DNA of 64,000 bases from Blasia pusilla (GCA_050084515.1 CM114272.1:35588001-35652000), one strand, 5' to 3'; shown: positions 47,825 through 59,281, counted from the stretch's first letter. Notes: generated from the letters alone by a model not told the origin. Translations and numbers: made by a program.

Positions 47825-49122
47825 TGTGATACCCGCAATTTTATACTTTTGAAGATTTAAAGCTTTTTTATTCGATAAAAACTTGTGTATACATAATGAT
47901 TTTGGATATTATGTTTGTGTAGTAGAAGAATGAGTAATATTGAAAGAAATCACGAAGCTCCTAGGACAACGCAGAGAGGTAGATAATCAAGGATTTGCCT
48001 TAGAGGAAATGGAAATGCAGCAACGAAGTCTAAAGACTAAGAGCGAAGCTTGGAAAAGACAACGAAGCCTTATTAAGAACCTGTTTATGAAGTGCTTCGC
48101 TCTTGAATGAAGCATGATGAAGAAGAAGAGGAAGAAGTACTTCGCTCTTGAACGAAGCACAAAGCACGAAGAACGAAGCACTTGGAATAAGAGCAAAGAA
48201 TGGAGTGTTTTGTCTTCAAATTAGGAGAAAGAGCTTTGTCCTCAAGGGAAGCAAAAGAGGTCGAGACTTTGCAACGAAGCGAAGCTAAGACTCAAAGTGA
48301 TTTCAAGCAACACACCGTTAGAACAGTTAGACTAGGAAGAGGCGTGACCTTTTGTATCAAATAGGAAGTTAGTACAGTTACGATCAGCGAATTCACAAGG
48401 ATCATAGGAAGAGAAAAGAGCACCATACATCTAGGTAGTTACAAATGTTGAAGAGACATCATATTCCTCAAGAACACTTCGAATCCTTAGAACCACTCCT
48501 ACTTCGGAGAATATTTAAGAAGCATGAAAGTAGCTATCCTCATCATTCTTTCATAAAGTCATTAAGTTGTAGGAATGGTCCAAGCAAAGGAGTAGTATCC
48601 TCTCACGCTTTTATACACTTTGAAGCTTTTTCATTCTTGACGGAGTAATAAAGCACTCATTTCTTCATTCTGCTATGCGATGCATATGTCTAAGTATTCT
48701 TATTGGGTCTATAGAGTGAAGAATGAATCAGGAGAACACTTTCATCATTAGAATAATCAACACGGAGTTGTAAGAAATTTGTTCGACAGAGAGTAGTCAG
48801 CGTAGACGGATTGAGTTCCGAAAGTAAGAGAAGCCAACTTCTTGTTGAGGTCTCTGTGAGGTTCTTTGATGTTGAATGAAGATATACCTGAGCGTGATTT
48901 CAACTCCACTAGAGAGAATCGAGGAAAGAAATCCTGGTACTAAGAGAGATCTGAAGACATTCATAAGTCATTAAATCTGAATTATACACACTTAATTACA
49001 ACTATTGCAAGATAAACAACATCTCGACCTCTCATTTCACGTTATCGTGATCTTCTTAGGGATCAAACTCATTAAAATACTGTAAAAAGATCCATTTTAA
49101 ATCACTTGTACATTACTAGAAA
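47820..49122 (+). mobile_element. Solo LTR inserted into the copia RNase H
   Basis: The insert is 47825-49117 (1293 bp), starting TGTGATACCCGC, flanked by AGAAA at 47820-47824 and 49118-49122. Deleting it with one duplication restores an uninterrupted copia frame (GRE then ISLAYGPTENMAID), which fixes the boundaries. The 3' end reads CATTACT rather than the usual ...CA, probably a point change. It contains a GAAGC-rich region with two 23-bp imperfect repeats (48091-48113, 48137-48160), a TATA-like 'atatttaagaagc' near 48514 and 'gtaataaagcac' near 48646. No internal domain remains. Confidence 0.85.
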
Positions 49123-49242
49123 TCTCCTTGGCTTACGGTCCAACAGAGAATATGGCAATTGATGTCCTGACCAAATCTCTGTCACAGGACAAACATAGAA
49201 AGTGTATATCTATGATGGGCATTAATCTAAACTCTCATTAAG
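49123..49242 (+). pseudogene. copia RNase H, 3' end
   Basis: It continues the frame cut at 47824: SLAYGPTENMAID, then VLTKSLSQDKHRKC and a stop, followed by the purine tract aagagggagtg. This is the canonical copia pol C-terminus. Confidence 0.85.
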
Positions 49243-49248
49243 AGGGAG

Positions 49249-49568
49249 TGTTAAAATTTGTTGAAATTGAAATTTGTAATAACCGGACACTCCTGGGGCT
49301 TTGAAGATCACACTTAGTGGTGATCTTACTGTTACTGGAGATCAAACAAGGACAATGTCACAAAAATATCAAATCCTGCTTCCTAATTTCTACATCTGTA
49401 AATATTTTCTAAATACAAATTAGGACAAACCTGAAAAAAGGGGCCTTTGATACTTCTAAAGTATGATGAATCACTGCAATCTTTGAGAAGGCTATATATA
49501 TGAGACGAATAAAGCACTTTTCCCACTATTGCAATATACTCAAGTCCTTTAAGTGACTGAAAACTACA
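49249..49568 (+). repeat. 3' LTR of the interrupted copia element
   Basis: It starts TGTTAAAATTTGTTG right after the purine tract. It contains 'tatatatatgagacgaataaagc' (TATA and polyadenylation-like words near 49493-49516). The end is placed at '...gaaaactaca' by the TG...CA rule. There is no second LTR copy in the window to confirm it. Confidence 0.6.
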
Positions 49569-50845
49569 ACTTCATGTGATGGTCATCTTAAGATGTAAAA
49601 TGGATCTCACAAGGAAGTTACAAAGTAAGGAGAATGCAATTAGTACATATGACAGCCACCCTAGACAGCAAAAAGGTTCAACATGTCATAAATACAAGAT
49701 ACCAAGATTGACTACTGAAAAAAGGTGATAAGACAGATAATCGGCATTGGAATGACCCAGATTATTAGCACGAAGGTTTCATGAACAAATTTTTTTGATA
49801 CAAAGAAAATTCTAAATTCTCAATCCTAAGGAACCTAGCACGGTTTTGTAGTTGGGAAGAGATTGCACTTTGTCAATTAATGCAAGTAAAATAACACACA
49901 GACAATACTACTCGTTCTAATGGATCTAGAAGGAGAAGTGAAGTTGGCACATGAGAACCATACAAACCTCTCACCAAACAAAGTTTAAAGTCCAGCAGCT
50001 CCACAATTTGGCCAATAACCTCTTCACTACGTCAATCCACGTATAGATTCTAAAATCATTGGTATCCAATATGCATCAGTTGTGGGCTTCAATAGTAGAC
50101 CTTGCAACCTGGCTGGAATAAGAAAGATACAAGTAATCAACCTTTGCTATTGTAGCCTTGAAGTCACTGACAATGCAGTGTGGTTGGAGAGTGATGGGAA
50201 GTGGAATAGATAGAGAGAAGAAAGGAAAGAGGGAAAAAAATTTTACTTCATGTGACTATCATATCACATAGAGTGTTAGTGCACAACTTCCTCTTTACCC
50301 TAGCTGTCTTTGGATTCAACATAATATCACTTGCACCATTGCATAAGCTTTGGGTGAGTCATATTCCTACCATTCGACATTGAGCAGGATTTTCATTGTG
50401 TTCATGGCAAGGACTTACACACAAACAGTTCATGAGATCTGTTAGTTCATGGGATAGGAAATAGAGAGGGTGAGTTTTTTGGGCACACAATGTATTAAGA
50501 AATTGCTGGCTGAATGAATCAAAAACATCTGTAGTGGAACGAAACTACTGCACACAGTGTGTAGTGGGAAATACAAGGCACTAATAGGACTCGTGAAGAG
50601 TTGGTGCTCACCATGAAGGTTAAAGAGGAGTTCCAATGTATGAACAAAATGTCTACGTGTACTATCTACCTTACCTTATCAAGAAACCCAAGAGCCTATC
50701 AACTAGCCTAATCAAAATCCCCAAAAGAAGTAGGTTACTAGTACGGGATCCTAGAAAAAAATTATCGGCTATTCTTTCCGGTTGTGCCATCAGCAATGTG
50801 AGGAGGAGGGTTTCATCCTCGTGATGTCAATTTTGTACCCAAACT

Positions 50846-50876
<31 letters not shown>

Positions 50877-51546
50877 CATAGCCTGATTGGATGATTCCTT
50901 AAAATTGCTTCCTAGAAAAACTGATGCTCGACCTCTCTCGCAAAAACAAGAATGTGGCAACAACATTCCAATTTTTCTTGGACGATTAGCACCCCGAGAT
51001 TTCTTTCGTGCATCTGAGCAGCAACCCCGACCCCCGAGATTCCTCTCTCCCGCCCGCCAACGTCCTCATTAGGTTAGATAAGCATTTAAAATTCAAAATT
51101 AATTGAAAAATCCCTTTCATTTATTTTGTTGGGCTAGCTAAAAAATACTCAAAGAGTTGACACGTGGACCAATACATGGTTGACACGTGTATCCATCATT
51201 TAAAAAAGAAAATCTCCTTACTTTCTCGGACATCTTTTATGTACTCCCGAAAAATTAATAATGCCCTATTGTTTTTATAAGTGCAAAAAAAAAAAAAATA
51301 CCCTTAAGTTCTTCCACAATACTTTATAAGTCTTCCTTGAAATCCAATTAAAAAACCCTATACTTTGTGGTACCTGATGTGTCACTTCCGCAAAAGTGAA
51401 ACCCCCGAGGATCATTCCAACTCAACGTGGGAATAACATAATCTTGGCTTGTCATATTGTTTGATGAATTTGTCTTGTGTTGTTTTGGGAGTTAAAATAC
51501 TGATAATGATGTGAGAATTGATGAGAATGTGCATGTATGATTTCAG
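49569..51546. other. No gene recognised; (AG)14 tract at 50846-50873
   Basis: Short frames only. Upstream exons of the gene starting at 51547 should lie here or beyond, but I could not place them. The microsatellite at 50846-50873 is clean. Confidence 0.4.
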
Positions 51547-52984
51547 TGGAGTGTGGAATCAAGCATATCTACTCAGCTCTTGAAGGTAGAGAAAAAGCAA
51601 AGTGAAGATATGGATGTCATTAAAGGCCAACTTGAGGAGAAATTGGAGAAGAACCAATTGCAATTGGAAGAGAAGATGGCCAAGACCCAAACTCTGATTG
51701 AGGAGAAGTTGGAAAAACATCAAAAACAACAGAATGAGGCATTTTCCATGCTTGTTGAAACGATCAACAAGCTATCAGAGAAGAAGAGAACGCAACCATC
51801 TACATCAAGAGACTGCATTCCTCATCAAGAGGAGGGTAAGATGTGATCACTTGCATGGTTTTGTTTTGGATCGTTCAAGGTATTCTTGAATAGTTGATCA
51901 GATTCCCTTGTTTTGTATACAACAGGCCGTGTTGGTATTCAGGTAGAGAAGATGAAAGTTATAGAAATTGGTGGTGGTTCTCACAAAGAACCGTTGAGAG
52001 AGTCGGATGGGCATGATCGACCAATGCGGAGTGGTAAGTGTTGAAGGTTGATGATAAGCTCTTTGCTGATTGTACAGAAGTATATATATGTGAATATGGC
52101 TGTACTAAATGCATGTTCTTGCTTGTGTGATAGTGAGGAAAATTTTTGAAGTAAAGGTATCTTTCCCATCAGAAAAAATTGGAGGTTCAACCCCAGCTGG
52201 TTTGTGTCTTTCTTTTGCGATTGTTATGATTTTCATGCAGACTAAACATTGCAATCCTGGTCTTTGACACCATTAGTTCAAGACTAACTCTCAAAATATG
52301 CAGATTCTATCTTTGTGGAACACCCATCACCCGAAAATAAAGGTGTCTAGGAAGACTACAAGGCGACACAATTCAGGCTGCAAGGAGCGAACAAGATAGC
52401 GTTGTGAAATCTGGGAGCAATGAGAAACTCACGGGGAAGGTAAAATTACTTTTCTATCAAACTTTGAGGGTGCATTAGATTCATGATAACATTTCTAGAT
52501 ATCCTAAAAATTTATGCTTTGATATTATAAATGATGGAGGATTATTTATATCAGGTGGGATTTGTGAAGTTATCAAGACTTATACCTCTCCAAGGTTGGA
52601 CCTTTACTAAGGTAAAAGCATGTGGTTATTGGATTCTATGTTATAAGTTATTTTTCTAACTTATGGAGATTTGTGACTTGCTGTTCCATCTTGTATTTGT
52701 AGCTTCAAGTTGGAGATGAAGTTCACATCACAAAACCAAAGCTTAGAAGGATAATATTAGGAAACGGTGTGGTAAGGGGATTGAGTGGACGAGACAAGTT
52801 TCATGGAAGTGATATTCCTCCGGGAATAGTGCGAGTGGAACTCAAGACTGTTCATCTTGCCTTTTTGGATCATAAGTTGTGGCATCCAAATGAGCATGAC
52901 TTTCCACCTCAATTCACCTTGGGTGATGCTCGTGGGGGTTTAATTCTCTGGCTTGAAATGAACTTGAAGAAAGTTGCCCTTTAG
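51547..52984 (+). CDS. Multi-exon gene of unknown function, 3' part, with one frame break
   Basis: Six exons have good GT-AG borders and compatible phases: 51547-51835, 51926-52033, 52134-52199, 52304-52439, 52555-52611 and 52703-52984. Exon 1 is a Glu/Lys/Gln-rich coiled coil (repeating LEEKLEKNQLQLEEK). The last two exons encode a compact domain: VGFVKLSRLIPLQGWTFTK, LQVGDEVHI, FHGSDIPPGIVRVELKTV, FPPQFTLGDARGGLILW. I do not recognise it with confidence. The layout (coiled coil, then a small beta-rich C-terminal domain) recalls C-terminal modules of plant Spm-like transposon proteins, a weak guess. Exon 1 starts at an acceptor (tttcag), so the true start is upstream. Exon 4 holds a frame break at 52343-52350. 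Either a recently dead gene or one with a variant here. Confidence 0.55.
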
Positions 52985-53367
52985 AGCGCATCCCTCTAGT
53001 TGTAGATGTATTTCAGTTAGTATTACTTGCTGATGTTTTGTTTCACATGCAATTTTGATATTGTACCAACACTAGGAATTAGTGTATATCAAGTTATTTC
53101 ATGTCCTTGCTCACTCTCTTTCAATCTGAAACTTGTTAGTAGGAGTAGAACTAGCTACTAAGATATTCTCTGCTGGATTTTCTTTCTTGTCTTTCTTCAT
53201 TCAATATTGTAAGTTTGACACATGGAAGGATTTTTTTACGGGGGGCATCATATCCTACTTGAATGCCATACGTCAAGTATCTTCCCCTAATCTCATGAAG
53301 ATAATGAACATCAAGTAATGTAAAATTTTCATATATGATACTAAGTCTCAAGTCATATTAAAGAAAT
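52985..53367. other. 3' flank of the multi-exon gene, no further gene seen
   Basis: AT-rich sequence containing short frames only. No clear AATAAA signal was found. Confidence 0.4.
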
Positions 53368-53590
53368 TGAGTCATTTACAAGAGTCATAGTCATATATGT
53401 CAATTTTTTTCAAATCAAAGCTTCAATATGACTCAATTTTTTGAAAAATCATCAAATCATTTCAAAAAAATGATCAATATGACTCATTCATATTTTATGA
53501 CTCAAGAACACAATGATTCATACAAATCAGAAAGATCAATATGACTCAAATGATCTCCATGACTAACTTTTAGGTGACTTATATGACTCA
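53368..53590. promoter_or_regulatory. Cluster of six TGACTCA / TGAGTCA words
   Basis: Exact 7-mers lie at 53368, 53429, 53480, 53498, 53542 and 53584, most in the context 'atATGACTCA'. Near-matches (gagtcatag, atgactctg, aggactcaat, agactcagtc) extend the pattern to about 53345-53665. TGACTCA is the GCN4/AP-1-type bZIP core. A decayed short tandem repeat is an equally good explanation. Confidence 0.5.
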
Positions 53591-53702
53591 TATATCAGGA
53601 CTCAATCATTTTAACAAATTTTGGTAACCTATATGACTCTGTATATGACTTTGTCAAGACTCAGTCATTTAAATCCATCCAAGTGATAATATGACTTATA
53701 AA

Positions 53703-53996
53703 TGTAGAAAATTGCTAAACAAGCATAACTGGTGGAAAACGGCTTTCACACACATACACCACCATGGAGAACAAAATTTGCAATGAGAGAATTAGTGAAG
53801 GTTGGTCCTCTTCTCAATTATACAACCCTAATCCTACCCTTAACCATAGTCTTGAGTTAGCCTAACTGTGATTAACTAACCCTAGTTAAGATAATCGTGC
53901 TTAACTGACTAACCAAGATTAAGCTTCCCTACTTCGTGTGAGTGCCAAATGTAGCAGTTCAAATGTCTTATGAGCTTGACTGTAACTCAATCTTCA
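53703..53996 (-). repeat. 3' LTR of a minus-strand copia element
   Basis: On the minus strand it starts TGAAGATTGAGTTACAGTC after gagggggagtat and ends AGCAATTTTCTACA. It is the same family as the LTRs at 13123 and 14423, sharing 'aagcacgattatcttaacta' and 'ctcaagactatggttaa'. Confidence 0.85.
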
Positions 53997-55832
53997 ATAC
54001 TCCCCCTCAAGCTCATATCGATATCTCTAACGCCTAAATCCTTTCTAAACATCTCAAACTTATCTCTAGACAATGCCTTTGTAAAGATGTCAGCAATTTG
54101 CTGATCTATACCTATATACACAAGATCAATTTCTCCTGCAAGCACTTTCTTTCTGATAAAATGATAGTGCATCTCAACATATTTTGTACGAGCATGAAAC
54201 ACAGGGTTATTAGCAAGCTTGATGCTACTAATATTGTCTGCATATATTACAATAGATCATAAGTTAATAACACCAATCTTAACAATTAATCGATGAAGTT
54301 GTTGTTCAAAGGTAGATTCCTCTGACACCTGACTCGAGCTTTGACTAGTGTTAATAGATTGAATATGTACTCTTCCCGTCCATGGACTCACAAATTTAAC
54401 AGATGAATCTAGGACCTCTCCTAATACTTGGGGAAGTTGAAGACAATGTCTATTGGTGTATAGTCATATTCTCCCTCTCAATAGATAAATTTAGAGGTGG
54501 AATAGGCTCGGATGGAGCATACCATGACTTTAGCTCATCAAAGATAACATCCCGACTAATAATAAGCTGCCTAGAGGATGGAATGTAGCACTTATACCCC
54601 TTAGTTCTATCAGCATAGCCAATGAAGATACATATTTCAAACTTGGGGTCTAATTTCTAACGTCTCTCAGAAAGAACATGAGCATAACATATACAGCCAA
54701 ATACTTTCAAGAAGGAAAAATCAAGTTTACTTCTTGTAAAGACTTTGAATGGAGTTTTATCATGAACTCCTACTGTTGGAGTTTGGTTGATTAAGAAGAC
54801 TACATATGCTATAACCTCTACCCAATACACCTTAGGCATGTTCTTCTCATTCAACATAGCTCGTGCCACTTCAGTAATATGTCGATTTTTCCTCTCAGCC
54901 AATCCATTTGGTTGTGGAGTGTAACGGCAAGTCACTTGACGTTGGATGCTATTCTGACGTAAATAGTCATCAAACTGTGTTGAAAGATACTCTCCTCCTC
55001 CATCACAACGCAATTTTAGAATGTGTTGTCTAGTCTGCTTCTCTACTAGAACTCTGAATATTTGGAACATTGAGAATACCTCTGACTGGGCTTTCAAAAA
55101 GTATACCCATATATATCTAGAGAAGTCATCAATAAATGAAACAAAGTAATGGTAACCACTAAGGCTATGTTGTGATGTTGTCCACACATCATTGTGGATG
55201 AACTCCAATATCTTGGATGCTCTTCTATCTTGCTTTGGAAAAGGAAATCTAACTTGTTTTCCAAATTGGCAAGTAGGACATATCTCTAACGTAGCAGGAC
55301 TCACTAATTTAGGGAGTCCTATTACTATATTAGATGATGAAAGACTCTATAATCTTTAAATATTCAAATGTCCAATTCTTTTATGCCACACATTTAGATC
55401 TGTGACTTGTTGGCCGGTTTGACCATACATTGTTGTTTGAATCTCTAGCATAGAAACATCTAATTTTAATATTCTGCCAAATCTAGTTTCTTTGGCTATG
55501 GTAGTCTCGTCATCCATTGTTTCAATGAAACAACCATCTTCGTTAAACTTCACTTGATAACCGTGTTCTACTATTTGTCCTACAGAGATCAGATTTCTTG
55601 CAATGGTAGGAACATAGAGAGCATTTCCAAGAGCACAAAGATCATCTGATGCTATTGGAACTTTATCGGTATGCGTGATATGATGTTGAATGTCATCTTC
55701 TGAGAGCACAATTGCAAGATCTTTCACCGGCTCCAAACTACTGAACCATTTTTCTTGTGAGGTCATGTGATTTGATGCATCGGAATCAATGTACCAATCT
55801 GCTGTCGAGTCTTTCTTGACCATTGCTCCCAT
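53997..55832 (-). pseudogene. Ty1/copia pol lacking reverse transcriptase
   Basis: Read from 55832: protease WYIDSDASNHMT, where the catalytic DSG is DSD; pre-integrase VWHKRIGHLNI; integrase HNDVWTTSQHSLSGYHYFV, CDGGGEYLSTQF and NGLAERKNRHI, with D, D and E visible; then KVFGCICYAHV and, past a stop, FIGYADRTKGYKCYIP and SRDVIFDE. After the linker SQSSSQVSEESTFEQQ the frame jumps straight to RNase H (ADNISSIKLANNP, FHARTKYVEMHYHFI, QQIADIFTKALSRDK), so the RT has been deleted near 54305. The 5' side is cut at about 55837 by gypsy LTR sequence, removing gag and the 5' LTR. A few stops interrupt it; it is dead. Confidence 0.85.
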
Positions 55833-55836
55833 ATAC

Positions 55837-56128
55837 TGTGCGCATACACATCGCTACACAACATACATCGTTGTCATCGAACACAAACACACACGATCCC
55901 ATGCTAACTCATGGCATCCAAACAACGAGACAAGAATATACTAAAATATCTCCAATTCTCCCTACATCATCTCACACCATAGCTCTCAAAGGTGTGCACT
56001 CTCTCTCATGTCAAACCAAACCCACTCTCCTAATGAGAGGCTTCGGTTATACTCATAAGGCAAGGGACCAAAGCTCCGCCGCCTCATGCCAAGAGGTTCA
56101 ACAAAGAAAGAATGAGCTCTTAATCGAC
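55837..56128 (-). repeat. Partial LTR of the PHD-gypsy family
   Basis: In reverse orientation it contains the LTR end and part of the core: 'gcatacacatcgctacacaa', 'catgctaactcatggcatcc', 'ccactctcctaatgagaggc' and 'cctcatgccaagaggttcaac'. It joins copia protease on the left and Helitron sequence on the right. Confidence 0.75.
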
Positions 56129-56130
56129 GT

Positions 56131-56968
56131 TGTTGACGAGATGACGTCGTATCTTGATGGAAGGTATGATTCTGCTAATTGATTGCTTTGTTATATTATA
56201 TTTTTTTCCTCTACATTACGTCATTCTCCTTACTTGAATACTTGGAATTATTATTTTTCCAGATATATATCTTCTTCAGAGGCATGTTGGTGACTCTTCA
56301 AGTTTAGTCTATATGTTGAACTTCCAATTATTGTGCAATTAGCAGTTCATCTTCTGGAACAACAAATAGTCTACTTCAATGATGTTGATGCTCCTCAAGA
56401 TGTTGTGCAACGAAACAGAGAGACGACTTTGACACAATGGTTTGCAACCAATCTATCTGACTCCATTGACCGAAATACTTATATATAGATTTTCCTTCGT
56501 ATTATCGTTGGAATAACAAGACATGGATTCCTAGAATACAAAAAAATAAATGATTTGGATATCCTAGTGGCCGCTTATACCTTACTCATCCAAGTGCATA
56601 CTCAAAATTTGTTTGTGTATCTTTGCTTTTGTATACCATAATCTAAAGTGATGCATTTATATTAGGATGAGCTGATTCATTTCACTTCTTCAAATTCATA
56701 TATGAAGGAGAACGTCATTGGTTGAGATTACTCCTCCATCATGTTCGAGGAGCAACCACCTAAGAATGTTTGAGGCCTATCAATAAAATATTATTTCCAA
56801 CATTCAAGGAGGCTGCTATCCAATTGGGATTTCTTGAGGATGATAGAGAATTGTTCTCTTGCTTCGCAGAAGCTTGTACAGTCCGTATACGTTCATCATT
56901 TTGCCGTCTATTTGCAATTTTTCTAGCGTACAACACATCTACTCATTTTGCAACATTATGGAGTCAAT
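56131..56968 (+). pseudogene. Helitron helicase-like fragment with an intron
   Basis: The plus strand reads DEMTSYLDGR, then, after an intron-like gap from gtatgattct to ttttccag (56164-56260), YISSSEACW. Next come PIIVQLAVHLLEQQIVYFND, APQDVVQRNRETTLTQWFAT, a broken stretch, and then FPTFKEAAIQLGFLEDDREL. This order is that of the protein upstream of the helicase core in plant Helitrons, which replicate by rolling circle. Rep and helicase motifs are absent. It is truncated on both sides by gypsy LTR sequence. Confidence 0.75.
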
Positions 56969-56971
56969 GGA

Positions 56972-57705
56972 GGCATACACATCGCTACACAACATACATC
57001 GTTATCACCAAACACACACACACAAACACGCACAATCCCATGCTAACTCATGGCATCCAAACAACGAGACAAGAAGTACTAAAATATCTCCAATAAAGCT
57101 AGATCCAATCTCTCTACACCATCTCACACCATAGCCCTCAAAGGTGTGCACTCTCTCATGTCAAACCAAACCCACTCTCCTAATGAGAGGCTTGGATTAC
57201 ACTCACAAGGCAAGGGACTATAGCTCCGCCGCCTCATGCCAAGAGGTTCAACAGAGAGAAAATGAGCTTGAGAGCTCTCTCTCATTGAGGTATATCTCTC
57301 CCCTCTCCCAAACTCTCTCCATGGTAACCTATTCTCCCAAGTCACCTCCTTGGCTCTTGACCTGATGTAGGAGGTTAAGGGCTACTTACCAAAAATATAA
57401 AGTTGATCATATACTCAAAATGGTACTTACTTAAAATAGTAAGTTCCTCAATATGGCTCCAAATGAGCCGAAACGAAGGGGAAACCTGCTCTCTCAGGTT
57501 TCCCGGGGCCTTAGCAGGTCATCCTCGACCTACTGAGCGTGTCCTCCACTACTCACGAAAGCGCTCTACTAGATGTCACCGATCTATCTTAAAAGACGTG
57601 ACAATTGTCGTACGCATACACATCGCTACACAACATACATCGTTGTCACCGAACATACACACAAACACGCACGATCCCATGCTAACTCATGGCATCCATA
57701 CAAAG
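56972..57705 (-). repeat. LTR of the PHD-gypsy family plus upstream tail repeat
   Basis: LTR 56972-57603 in reverse orientation, followed by 'at' and the duplicated LTR tail 57606-57705, the same arrangement as 1389-2142. Its outer end lacks the last eight bases (gtacgaca). The junction at 57705 fuses it to integrase sequence of the opposite orientation, so this is a rearrangement breakpoint, not a normal element end. Confidence 0.7.
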
Positions 57706-58637
57706 CGAGTGAGGGAGTAAATTAGGCCTTCCTTGACAGAGTGCTGAGTCATTATGGCGCATCGGCTGAGGTGTTGACAGACCAAGGTACTGAGTTTCAC
57801 AGTGAGTTCCAAGCCTTGTGTGATCAGACGTTGATCGACCATCGCACGACTTTGCGAGATCATCCTTAGGCGGATGGATTAGCGGAGAGAGTTGTGAAGA
57901 GGGTGAAGAGGGGTTTACGCAAGTATGGCTTGTAGAGAGGTCACCTAAGAGATTGGGACCTCCAGTTGCCCTGGTTGGCGATGGGATATAGATTCAGCAC
58001 GCATGCATCCTTAGCATCTTTTTCACCGTACTTGCTACTTTATGGCCGAGAGCCAGATTTACCTACGGCCATTCGTCGAGATACTGGTCAGGTGCTGGAT
58101 CTTGATGACCCAGATGTATGGATGCGAGCATGTTCTTAGAGGGTTGAGTTATTTCGGAGAGTGATGCCCATGGCGTTCGAGAACTTGGCGATTACGCAAC
58201 ATCGGGATACGTTGAGGTATGCGACTATTCGGGTTGGTGGTTATCGACCAACTATCCGGAGGTTTCATCAGGGAGACTATGCCTACTTATAGCAGACGGC
58301 ACCGATGACGTTGGATGTGACCGCAAGGCGCACTATCCTGAGAGTACGTGACGTTTTGCCATCAGATGTTCTCTTGTTGGAGGGACACAATGGTATGGTA
58401 TGGAAGGACCATGTGCATAATTGTGTGTCATGTCACCTTCCAAATATTGATGGTATAGTAGATCCAAGCTTAGCTGTAGTTCCTGTAGGCTTGCGTTGTA
58501 CGTTGTGTGGATCTGCCCGTGGTCCGGCCACGATGCTAGTCTGTGATGGATGTTCGAGAGGTTGGCATATGGCATGTCTGACACCACCTCTCACTAGGGT
58601 TCCTCGAGGATGATGGATGTGTCCCAGATGTACATAG
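57706..58637 (+). pseudogene. Ty3/gypsy integrase with C-terminal PHD finger (copy 2)
   Basis: The frame begins inside the integrase core (matching SEGVVYAFLDQVLSHYG of copy 1) and continues past several stops. It keeps LTDQGTEFHSEFQALC and DGLAERVV, then FSTHASLASFSPYLLLYGRE. ARRTILRVRDVLPSDVLLLE precedes a linker (CHLPNIDG) and the PHD finger. Most stops sit where copy 1 has CAG or CGA, so they look like C-to-T changes. It lacks the N-terminal zinc region, cut at 57705. It is followed by 3' UTR like that of copy 1 (gcgactaacgatggggg), ending at the 58.75-kb junction. Confidence 0.85.
58497..58631 (+). other. PHD finger at the integrase C-terminus (copy 2)
   Basis: The same C4-H-C3 layout as copy 1: CTLC, LVCDGC, GWHMAC, LTPPLTRVP, then W-M-C-P-R-C. 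All zinc ligands are present. A TGA at 58611-58613 replaces the CGA (Arg) of copy 1, separating the last two Cys. Copy 2 keeps Asp in CDGC, the usual PHD residue, where copy 1 has Tyr. Two diverged copies with the same finger show it is a family trait. Confidence 0.85.
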
Positions 58638-58750
58638 AAGAGATACTAGGTGGGTTTTGATTCTGACTTTTTCTATGATATGGATGACAACAAGGCGACT
58701 AACGATGGGGGCACATTAGCATCCAGCCTTCTTGCTCTTAGGGAACACCT

Positions 58751-59281
58751 GAAATGCGTGACAGCCCACACTATAGCCAAGCACTCACCCTCATTCGAGT
58801 TGTACTTTGCCTCTGCAGTGTTGTTCGAGCGGCTAGCGTAAGCCATCACAAACTCTCTACCCTCATGTTGGGTGAGCACCGCTCCAAGCCCCAACATGCT
58901 CCAATCTGTGTGCAATTGGAAAGGACGCCCCCTAATCGGTCTCCTCAAGATGGGCGCAGACGTCAACCTGTCCTTGAGCAATTGAAATGCTTGCTCCTAC
59001 TCATCCCCCCAGTGCCACTCGTGATCCACCTTGGTCAGCGAGGTCAACGGCTTCGCAATCAAACTGAATCCCTTGACGTACCGCCGATAGAAGTTCGCCA
59101 ATCCCATGAATGCGCGAACATGGCTCATATCTGTAGGGCGTGGAATGCGTGAGATAGCCTCTACCTTTGTTTTCTGAACACCAAGGCCCCCTGGGTATAT
59201 CGTATGACCCAAATACTCAATCTGGTCGTAGAAGAACTTGCACTTGCTTGGATGTCGCTTCAGCCCATATAATTGCAATCG
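58751..59281 (-). pseudogene. gypsy RT connection and RNase H, truncated
   Basis: In the same frame as the RT after a TGA: GLKRHPSKCKFFYDQIEYLG, then ISRIPRPTDMSHVRAFMGLA, NFYRRYVKGF (RT thumb and connection). After a TAG: LLKDRLTSAPILRRP, FQLHTDWSMLGLGAVLTQ with the first catalytic Asp of RNase H, MAYASRSNNTAEAKYNSNEG and ECLAIVWAVTHFR. The sequence then breaks at 58751, so the second half of RNase H is lost. Confidence 0.85.
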
